Assembly: GCA_903813345.2 (NCBI GenBank)
Contig: CAIIXF020000001.1
Span: forward strand, 33,562,866 to 33,626,865
Origin: Owenia fusiformis
Taxonomy: Eukaryota > Annelida > Polychaeta > Sabellida > Oweniidae
Direction: 5' to 3'
DNA length: 64,000 nucleotides
The notes below the pieces were generated by a model that saw only the letters and a program-made list of their open reading frames with translations, did not search any database and was not told the DNA's origin. The number at the start of each line of letters is the position of its first letter. Positions within the stretch are counted from its first letter, which is position 1. Below, piece by piece: positions 55,833 through 64,000 of the stretch. Both the position numbers and the translations under genes were made by a program.

Positions 55833-56702
55833 CAGAGATCACGATAGTTGAAAAAACGTGTTAGCCATTGTGGCTAAATCTTCCAAAATATTTTTAGCCA
55901 ACCAAAATATGAATTAGCCATTTTGAAAAACCGTAAAAAAGGGAATTCGCAATAGAGGTGTCACGGTCCAAGAAAATTTCGGTACGGTACGGAACGGTAC
56001 AAATGGTCTCAACACGTTACTTTCGGGACGGGACGGGACAGAACATTAAAAATGATGAAATGTCTGATGATGACAGTTTCACTTTCAGTTTCACTTTTCA
56101 AAATCATATTCAGGAATAAAAAAACGTCCATTAAAATTGAATGTAAAGCATCTGCCGCGAATGTGATCGGCATTTCACATAGTCTGCACGGTGTAATATT
56201 ACCAATTCGTTTACCTTGTGATATCGGAGTCCCAAAATACTTCCAAACTGCCGACTTTTTCGACTTAGATGCCGGCTCGATTTTTCAATTTCTTTCCTAC
56301 ATCCGGCATACTGATAATGCACTAGATTTGCGAACGACGATGAAGAAATTTACGAACAAGCATTACCATCTACCTGAAATCGCGGGTCCGTTAATAACAC
56401 TTTTCAATGCAAAGAAGTGTAATCTAGGTACGAGGTAAGTGAAAATATTTCAGAACGAAATCGGAGGTGTTCCTCGCTCTTTATACACGTTTTTATGCAT
56501 TTTAGTGAAGGAATCTATGTACCGATATTAACCCTTTCTGTCCCATGTCCCGAACCGAAGCATCTGGACCGAAATTCGGTCCAATATCGGGAAACCGTGA
56601 CACCTCTAATTCGCCATAACTGCGAAATACCTTTACATATTTTTCGCCACCTCTTTCGAAAATTCGCAATTGGCGAATGGCGAACGTCTACCGTGATCTC
56701 TG
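55833..56702. mobile_element. hAT-type non-autonomous element
   Basis: Ends CAGAGATCACGATAG and CTACCGTGATCTCTG (one mismatch) with an exact 8-bp duplication TCCCATGG (55825-55832 and 56703-56710). 870 bp including the nested element. CAG ends plus an 8-bp TSD are the hAT signature. The TTAGCCA/GCGAATGGCGAA-like subterminal repeats are partly symmetrical. No transposase. Confidence 0.85.
55953..56608. mobile_element. Second hAT-type element nested in the first
   Basis: Ends TAGAGGTGTCACGGT and ACCGTGACACCTCTA (15 bp perfect), flanked by ATTCGCAA / ATTCGCCA (55945-55952 and 56609-56616; 7 of 8 match). TAGRGGTGTCACGGT is a familiar hAT terminus. The 128-codon ORF inside (56052-56438) has no recognisable transposase motif. 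Confidence 0.85.
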
Positions 56703-57127
56703 TCCCATGGGTGTTTGGATTAGACAGGTTTAACTGTATTATCCTTTATGCATTTTATTTGTAACTTTACTTATGGATCACCAAACAATATTCAAAATTA
56801 TCTTGAAATATGGTTTCGAAACTTGTTTATCAACTTTTTTAGTTTTTTGAAAATGTGACTTCTAGTTCGGTGATGTTCCCCATAAACCCCATGCTAAAAA
56901 TTACAAAAAGTGAAATATCTTTTCTTGTATTTGACAGATAACATTTTCTTTTTCTGGACACATTTTAATTTGCATAACTATTAGATACATAAGGGTGATA
57001 TGAAAAATGAACCACTAAAACTAATGAATATTTAAGTTAAAGGGAACTTTTTACTATATCCGTCATGTTTGATCTGACCAAAATGAGCCACCTAGTGGTG
57101 AAACTGATAACAACCTACTGAAATGTA

Positions 57128-58103
57128 CAGGGTGGTAAAAAAAAATGACAACCCTAATTTTTCCTCATATCTTTGTCATTTTTTGAAATTTTGCCCTGAT
57201 ATTTGGCACTCATGTACATCATTCAATTTCATACTAGACTGTATTATTTCATGATCATTGGACTGATAGTTGCAATGTTACAGCACTTTAAACAAGGTGC
57301 CCCAGTTTTCCAATATCGTGCTGTAGGCAAACCTGCACATGTTTTCCAAACCTGTCAATGACATAACAGCATTCCTCAGCAAGTATGGCCTGAATGACAC
57401 ATGTGATCTTTATTTTGAGGTCAAATGTCTTTCTGGTGTTTCTACCCTACATTGTATCTTTGGGGTATCCCCACTGGTAAAGATTAAATGGGGCCATATC
57501 TGGGCTATGGGGTGCCCATTCATTGTTTGTTGAACTGCTGATAAGGTGGTCATTGAAGTGGTCCCAAAGCCAATCTTGTGCATCATTTGATGTATGGGGT
57601 ATAATTCTGTCTTGTTGGAACCACTTTTGCTGCCTTTCAACCCCCCTGGGTTCACCTAAAATCCCCAAGAACTCCATGGGAATCGCAAAATAGAGCTTGA
57701 TGTTGACAATTATTGCACATCTGTTAGCATTATCAAAGGTAAAGGACCCTATCTTCTGAGAACACACTAAACTGTGCATCTGTCTGTGTGAAGGTGCCTC
57801 TCCACTACTTCATAAAGTGCTTGGCTCCCCAAGAATACATAATTGGTACAGTTTACCAGTGCATCAAGTTGGAAATGGAGTTCATTTGGATAATAGACCA
57901 GCTCAGACAGCCCGAAAGTGGCCATCTGGGGTATGTTGCTTAAAATGCAGTAATATTGTTACTATCAGTCTGATGGTCATGAAATATGGTAGGTTGGTAG
58001 GAAATTGAATGATATACACATGTGTAAAATATCAGGGAGATATTCCTTAGAATGACAAAGATATTAGGAAAAACTAGGGTTGCCGTTTTTTTTGACCACC
58101 CTG
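57128..58103 (-). mobile_element. mariner-like element (decayed)
   Basis: Inverted ends start CAGGGTGGT(A/C)AAAAAAAA and extend inward for about 55 bp (shared ATATCTTTGTCATT). They are flanked by TA (57126-57127 and 58104-58105). A - strand transposase relic lies inside. The total of 976 bp is shorter than a full mariner (~1.3 kb), so it has internal deletions. Confidence 0.85.
57447..57779 (-). pseudogene. mariner transposase fragment
   Basis: A 110-codon frame includes FQQDRIIPHTSNDAQDWL, matching the second catalytic-Asp region ('QQDGAPPHT'), and WAPHSPDMAPFNLYQWGY, matching the third region ('SPDLxPxDxxLWGY'). The position that is usually the third Asp (PLDF/PxDY) reads Asn here. The N-terminal DNA-binding part is absent or too decayed to read. 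A dead copy. Confidence 0.8.
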
Positions 58104-58518
58104 TATTTGGAATACAGAGGCCAAACTGCCCTAATACGTCACTTCCGCTGAATAGAAAAAAGTAGTTTAAAAAAATGAATGTAGTCCCAACACAATTGTG
58201 ATCTGTGATCATGACGAGTCGGTAAGCTAGTATGTAGGTACAGTTGTCATCTTTTTGCAATGACAACATGCCATTTCTTCTGAAAATACGTTTATATGGG
58301 TAATCTGAAGGAAAATTTCGAGTCAAGTGGCGTATTAATTTTGCCTTGATTTTTGTGAATTTCAATTTGTGTCGGCAGAGAGAGGGGGTAGTGTCACAAT
58401 TGACCAATTATTTTAAAAAGTAGATGTTTAGCCCCTATTGAGTTTCATGTCAAAATGTAGCTTAGACATAGACTTAGAACCTCAGATAGGTCATTGATGC
58501 CACATAAATCCATAACTC

Positions 58519-61236
58519 CATAAATCCATAATTCGTAAGCGAGAGGAATTATTAACCAAATCATGTATTGACCTTGTTTTTACTGATGAAATCAATGTTA
58601 TTTCTCATTTTAAAGTGATGGCCCCTACTGGAAATTCAGATCACTGTTCAATTTTGACAAACTTAAGGGTAAATATTCTAAAGGAACCACCTACTAAGAA
58701 AACTATATATGGACTCAAATGACTTAAATGATAGAATTATCAGCTTCAATTGGGATGAAATCCTTCTTTTGGATGATGTTGACATTGCTACTGAAAGATT
58801 CTCAAATAGCCTTTTTGATATTTTCAAAAATTGTATACCCAATTTTGAGATTAATCACAAATCTACAGATCAACCATGGTTTTCCCCTAACATCAAAAAA
58901 GAGATCAACATTCGTGACAGATTGCATCACAAATTCAAACGTGCAAATAATCCTGACTTTTTTTACTAAATTTAAGACACAGAGTGATAAGGTAGTCAAA
59001 TTAATTAAAGAAGCTAAACAATCGTATATTGAAAATACTTGTGATAATATATCTATTCTTAATTCAAACTCATCTGACTATTGGGTACTTCTTAAAAAAT
59101 TGCTAGGTAAATCCTTTGACACATCTCTGCCTTTTTTACATTTAGAAAATCCTAAATTATCAGCTGGTACTTCTATTGAAAAGGCTGAACTTTTTCTCAA
59201 ATTTTTTACCCAGAAAAATCATATTAATATTGTCCATCCAGAAGTGTTACCAGAGTTTCCTACTTTATGCAACAATAATTTATGTAGTATACAAACTAGT
59301 GAAGAAGAAGTTTTAAAATTATTGAAAGATTTAGACATATCAAAGGGGGGTGGCAGTGATGGTATCACAAATAGGATGTTATTCTATTCTGCAAACAGTT
59401 TAGCCAGTCCTCTTTCACTATTGTTTAATAAGATATTAAATTCACATTCATTCCCAAAGGTTTGGAAAGAGGGTATCATAAAACCTCTCCATAAGAAGAA
59501 AGATAAATCAAATATTGAAAACTATCGACCAATAACAATTTTAAATTCAATGTCCAAAATCTTAGAAAAAGTGCTTTACAATAGAATCTTTAATCACATG
59601 AGTCAGAATAATCTTTTCTATGACCTCCAATCTGGTTTTCTCCCTTTACATAATACCACATCTCAACTTGCCTATATTATTCATTGTATCCATTAGGAGT
59701 TAAATAATTGTAACAATGTCCATACAATCTTTTTGGACCTTGCATCAGCATTTGATGTTGTCCCTCATCATCTTTTGCTTCATAAAATATCAGCTTATGG
59801 TATAAACGATGACTTACTCTTGCTTTTAAAGTCCTATCTTTCTGGTAGACAGGTTAAAGTCAAGATAAATGAAAAACTTTCAAATTTGTCTGAACCAAAC
59901 TTTCTAAATGCAGGTGTACCCCAGGATAGCATCTTAGGGCGTTTGATGTTTCTTATCTATATAAATGATCTACCAACTAATTTAAAATCCAAAACGTTTA
60001 TCTACGCAGATGATACTTCAATTTTTAGCCCCTATCCAAAAGATCAGCCACAAAATTGTCTTGATTTACAACAAGATCTTAACAAAATATATAACTGGGC
60101 CCAAACATGGCAAATTAGCTGTAAAGCCTCAAAATCGGTTGACTTGACTTTCACTTCACCAACAACTGTTATCCAAAATGAACCAATTTTATTTTTGGGA
60201 ACTAACCCAATAGATAAACAAAATACCCATAAGCATCTGGGTATCATTTTAGATCAAAAACTAACCTTTAAAGAGCATATTAACGAATTAATAAAACAGT
60301 CTCAAGCTTTGCTAAACCCTTTTAAAAGGTTGACTCATGTTTTAAGATCTAAACACTTAGAAACCATTTATAATGCCTTCATTTTGAGTCGAATTGACTA
60401 TGGTGATATCTTATATTCTAGTGCTCCTGAATTATCTTTGATAAAGTTAAATAGACTTCAATATAATGCAGCTTGTTTGATAACTGGCGCTTTGCATGGC
60501 TCTAGCACTGAGAAGGTGTTAGATATTTTAAATTGGACAAAGTTACCAGATAGAAGAAAATCTCATTTCCAAACTTGGAATACTTTACCTGATGATATAA
60601 GAAATTGTGAGCGAATTTCAATTTTTAAACGTAGGATAAAGGCACATTTTGAAAATTTCAATTTCATAACTTATAGTAATGTTAAAAGAAAAAATGAAGT
60701 CTCATTTGATAGACTCAGAGTAGATCTTTATTTGAAAAGCCAGCTTTTTGCACATAATTTTAATAATGTACCTTCACCAGAATGTGCCTGTGGTCATCGC
60801 TCTGAAACACCAAAACACTTTTAACTACAGTGCCCTCTATACATGAACCCAAGATGTCAACTCCTTAGAGATCTCCATATGGCGGATTGCTTAAGTGCAT
60901 TTTTAGATTGTAATTCTTCTGATAAAATAGACAAGCTTTTATTTGGTCACCCTGATTTTGAGCATAATACTAATATTTTAATAATCAAAGCAAGTGTGTC
61001 ATTTTTGCAATCCACCAAAGACCTACTGGACCCGTAACCAAACTCTACACATTAAGCACACAACTTGACCATTTTAAATAAAATAATGAATCTTTCTTTC
61101 TAAAGAAAAAATTATGAATGTAACTACATTAAGGTTTTCAGTTTGACAATAATGTTACTTGTAACCTAGTCAAACCTTATTATTGTATTATTGTATGTAT
61201 AGTATATATTTGAAATAAATGATTATTAAAAAAAAA
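58519..61236 (+). mobile_element. 5'-truncated CR1/L2/Jockey-type LINE
   Basis: It begins inside the endonuclease domain and ends in an AATAAA signal (61214-61219) and a poly-A tail (to 61237). A possible 11-bp duplication ATC(C/T)ATAACTC lies at 58508-58518 and 61237-61247. It is much better preserved than the LINE at 7.5-20 kb. Confidence 0.8.
58540..61037 (+). pseudogene. LINE ORF2: end of the endonuclease, RT and C-terminal zinc cluster
   Basis: The reading order is SCIDLVFTDE and NSDHCSI (endonuclease His motif), then SDQPWFSP-type linker, then RT: GGGSDGITNRML, LHKKKDKSNIENYRPITIL, LDLASAFDVVPHHLLL, GVPQDSILGRLMFLIYINDL and the active site IYADDTSIF, then NTHKHLGIILD. The C-terminus carries ECACGHRSETPKHF. 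Lesions are a frameshift in a T-run near 58960, a stop at 59694, a stop at 60822, and two substitutions in the normally invariant QGSILGP motif (QDSILGR). The protein cannot be made intact. Confidence 0.85.
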
Positions 61237-61478
61237 ATCTATAACTCGAGATAAAAAGTCAGGCGTTTGCCCTTTTGCCCATTGACTAGTATGGTGACGT
61301 GAATTAGGGCAGTTTGGCCAGAACAACCATGTGGGTTTACGAAGTGAAGTTCTATGTTAAATATAATTGGCTCTTATGGACATGACATGCCACATATACA
61401 TTAATTTAAGGTAGTTGAACACAATGAAGGTTAAGGAGGTTTTACACAATACATTACATCTCCCTGTTTGCGTCCCCC

Positions 61479-62955
61479 CCCCACATAGTGTGGGGCCATA
61501 TTGTCGGCTGTCTGTCTGTCTGTCCGGCAGTTTTCTCCAAAACCGCTACAGATATCACCTTCATATTTTCAGGGATAACTAACGAGTGCATACAGATGTG
61601 GACGAAAATTTTTTAGCTCGATACCTACTTCCTGTTGGCCATTTTGAAGTCAAATGCTAAAATCCTTGTCTGCAAACTTTAAGAAAAACGGCTACACGGT
61701 TGCTTTTAAAACTTTAATATCTTGTTCAGCTTACTTTATTCTACATCTGATTAGGTTTTGGACCTGCTAGCTCAGTCATGGCAGCCATTTTGAATGTTTT
61801 AAGAAAAGTTAGCACGCGATAATACTTTGTATCATATTGAGTTTTCATACTTTAACTATTTAGTAGCTTTAGAAATAATTTCAGGTGTACTTTGTTGTAG
61901 AAGCCTATGTTATTGTTAACAGTAGTTATATGTGAGATAATTTTGTAAAAAGAAATCGGCAAAAACTAATAATCACTTTTTTATTGTCAGCCATTTTGGA
62001 TTTATCCATCCTAAAATCTTGTCTACGCGTTTTCAGGTGAACCGTTTGGTAGATCAATTTCAAATTTTCAGGGATGATTCCTTGTATTAAAATCTAGAAC
62101 TGATTACTTTTTTGGCATTCTGGATAATATGTGAAGGCAGCCATTTTGGATTTTCCGTCCCTCGTCCCTGAAAATCTAGATCTGATTAGATTTTTGGCAT
62201 TCTGGGTAAATGTCGAGGCAGCCATTTTGGATTTTCTGTCCTAAATTCTTGTCTACGTGTTTTCAGGTGAGCCATTCGGTAGATCAATTCCAAATTTTTT
62301 AGGGATGATTCTTAGTATGAAAATCTAGATCTGATTAGTTTTTTGGCATTCTGGGTAAATTTCAAGGCAGCCATTTTGGATTTTCCATCCTAAAATCTTG
62401 CCTGTAAAGTCTTGTCTATGTGTTTTCAGGTGAACCATTTGGCAGATCAATTTCAAATTTTCAGGGATGATTCCTTGTATTAAAATCTAGAACTGATTAC
62501 TTTTTTGGCATTCTGGATAATATGTGAAGGCAGCCATTTTGGATTTTCCGTCCCTCGTCTATAAAGTCTTGTCTACGCGCTTTCAGGTGAACCATTTGAT
62601 AGATCAATTTCAAATTTTCAGGAATGATTCTTAGTATGAAAATCTAGAACTTATAAGTTTTTTGGCATTCTGGGCAAATGTCAAGGCAGCCATTTTGGAT
62701 TTTTCTGTCCTAAAATCTTGTCTGTGAAGTCTTGTTTACACGTTTCCTGGTTTACTGTTTGACGGATCAATTTTTAAATTTTCAGGGTTGGTTCTTAGTA
62801 TGAAAATCTAGAGCTGACTAAATTTTTGGCATTCTGGGTAAATTTTAATGTGGCCATTTTGCATTTTCCGTCCCAAAATTGTAACGGTAAAGTCTTGTCT
62901 ACTCATTTTCAGGATAACCATTTGACGGGATCACGCATTGGTGGGGACATATTGT
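61479..62955 (+). mobile_element. Hairpin-headed tandem-repeat element (copy D)
   Basis: The head hairpin CCCCAC-ATAGT-GTGGGG (61479-61495) and CCATATTGTC are followed by a (CTGT)n run with a GTCCGGCAG end. The body is about seven ~150-bp units with GCAGCCATTTTGGATTTT, GTTTTCAGGTGAACC and TTCAGGGATGATTC blocks. The tail GTGGGGACATATTGT (62941-62955) repeats the head's second half. It is non-coding. Confidence 0.65.
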
Positions 62956-63145
62956 ACACATTTGTGTTCTTGTTTAGATATGCTTCATACCTAAATTGTG
63001 AAACATATGAGACAATAACACTGGCCTTGTTTATTAAACATGTGAAACATATATAATAAAAATATGTTAGCCTTAAAACTTATGCTTGAGAATATGGTTT
63101 GCCCAAATCACTTATAACTTTATACTCCAGAGTCTCTAATAATTA

Positions 63146-63225
63146 GCTCACATGGTGAGCTTTTGCAATCACTCACTTGTCCATCTGTCTGTCTATCTGT
63201 GCGTGCGTGCGTGCGTGAGTTTGCT
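63146..63225 (+). repeat. Truncated hairpin head (copy E)
   Basis: GCTCAC-ATG-GTGAGC (63146-63160) is followed by CTGTCTGTCTATCTG and (GTGC)n. It is then interrupted by the ~130-bp dispersed unit starting TTTGCTAATAGTGTTAGCC. The stem is the same as in copy A. Confidence 0.65.
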
Positions 63226-63810
63226 AATAGTGTTAGCCTTTTGCCGTCAGAAAGTATTTTGACCCACTTTTGAGATATGGCGTCCTAAAAGTGGGGCAAA
63301 ATAAAAAAAATCTCCAAAGGGTGAGGGAAGTTAGTGCAACAGATTTTTGACAGTTGATAATTTTTTGGCAAGTAGTTTCTGGCTGTAAAAAATAAATGCA
63401 TATGAAAGAGCATTGGATTATCTCATAATTTGTGTTTAGTCCACCCACTAACAACTTTTTTTCAAAATAAAATAGTTATTTTCACCATCATCCATCAATT
63501 TTTTTACAAATTTTTATTCAAAATTGCATTGTACTTGAACGCATGTTTCATCACACAAAATATGTAAATCATTCCATAAAGGGATTTATATTTGTTTTTT
63601 TATTTTTTTTCGAAAAAAAACATTTTTTAAAAATGCACGTTTACAGAAATAATTTAGAAGTGATGCAAAAGATGGCAATGTTTTTCAATAACATAAATAG
63701 TTTGGTGATATACTCATGTGTGCTGTGTTTTAATCTCTGCATTCACTGACCGAGTTAGCCTATTGAAAAACCATAGAGATTAATAAGACAAACACAGTAA
63801 TACTGTAAAC
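63226..63810 (+). repeat. Dispersed repeats (copies of the 29756 and 33330 families)
   Basis: 63226-63310 matches the GTTAGCCTTTTGCCGTCAGA / CCCACTTTTGAGATATGG unit. 63318-63800 is the direct-orientation copy of the 33330-33890 repeat. The order of the two blocks is the same as at 29756-30380, so they may belong to one composite element. Confidence 0.7.
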
Positions 63811-63846
63811 ACTTTGTACTCCAAGCTCATATACATTTTATATTTA

Positions 63847-64000
63847 AAAAATTGGCGACCAATTACTTTGCTAAATATTGATTATAAAATTGCATCCAAA
63901 TCAATAGCACAGAGAATAAATGCTGTTCTAGGTAAAATTATTGGATCGGATCAAACTGCTTTTATTGAAGGGAGGTTTATCGGAGAAAATATTCGCTATG
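63847..64000 (+). CDS. Start of an L1/Tx1-like reverse transcriptase, cut by the right edge
   Basis: An open frame to the window end reads KNWRPITLLNIDYKIASKS, AQRINAVLGKIIGSDQTAF, then IEGRFIGENIRY. These match RT motifs of L1/Tx1-type LINEs (NWRPI.LLN.DYKI..K, DQ.AFI.GR.I.ENI). No stop is seen in 51 codons. Since sequence upstream of 63840 belongs to another repeat, the copy is 5'-truncated or interrupted. Confidence 0.75.

Larger units (their letters stand above)
55785..56745. mobile_element. pogo-like repeat hosting nested hAT elements
   Basis: The outer sequence on the left (TTTGAACACCTGCCAATTTG) and right (GTGTTTGGATTAGACAGG, then GGTTTAACTG next to TA at about 56737) would join into a MITE with a CAGTTAAACCTGTC end typical of pogo/Tigger-type elements. 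The left terminus is decayed. The hAT element 55833-56702 is inserted in it. Confidence 0.45.
58119..61319. mobile_element. TIR element with GGCCAAACTGCCC ends carrying a LINE
   Basis: Inverted ends GGCCAAACTGCCCTAAT (17 bp) are flanked by AGA (58116-58118 and 61320-61322). Without the LINE it is about 470 bp. A weak 3-bp duplication and unfamiliar ends leave the superfamily open. It sits only 15 bp from the mariner end. Confidence 0.6.

Overview
The window looks like AT-rich, repeat-dense DNA from a marine invertebrate animal. It carries no bacterial or viral gene organisation, has only one clear host coding exon, and holds many retrotransposons and DNA transposons. A Gmr1-type Ty3/Gypsy element, APE-type LINEs, an SGNH-domain LINE and elements with (CTGT/CCGT)n heads suggest a metazoan such as a mollusc or an invertebrate deuterostome. 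The sequence alone does not fix the phylum.

Host gene: the only recognisable host exon (5555-5737, +) encodes the start of UCR1 of a cAMP-specific phosphodiesterase 4 (dunce/PDE4), including the RRESF protein-kinase-A site. A second, weaker candidate exon (22330-22472, +) starts with ATG and ends at a GTAAGT donor in the same codon phase, so it could be an alternative first exon. The rest of the window is read here as intronic or intergenic DNA filled by mobile elements.

1-7.5 kb: the 5' end of a LINE on the - strand, repeat mosaics and two tandem-repeat elements; then the PDE4 exon; then a miniature LTR retrotransposon (5948-7211). Its 230-bp LTRs each contain a tRNA-like block, its primer-binding site matches tRNA-Leu(CAA), and its 5' LTR was split by a LINE fragment.

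7.5-20.15 kb: one full-length, decayed LINE (SGNH ORF1, APE endonuclease, RT) carrying at least five nested insertions: a 4.06-kb foldback element with a minisatellite core, an 8-bp-TSD element, a CTGTCAA-ended element that itself holds a 786-bp element, and a ~1-kb insert.

20-48 kb: mostly non-coding, with LINE relics, foldbacks, MITEs, a candidate Transib-type element (31452-32250), a TTAA-flanked element (41948-43972), and hairpin-headed elements with tandem-repeat bodies.

48127-54943 (-): an apparently intact Ty3/Gypsy element with identical 279-bp LTRs, a 5-bp TSD and one 1584-codon gag-pol ORF in the unusual order gag-PR-IN-RT-RNaseH.

55-64 kb: a hAT nested in a hAT nested in a pogo-like repeat, a mariner relic, a TIR element carrying a LINE, another tandem-repeat element, and the start of an L1/Tx1-like RT running off the right edge. 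All protein-level calls rest on motif recognition by eye; no database search was run.
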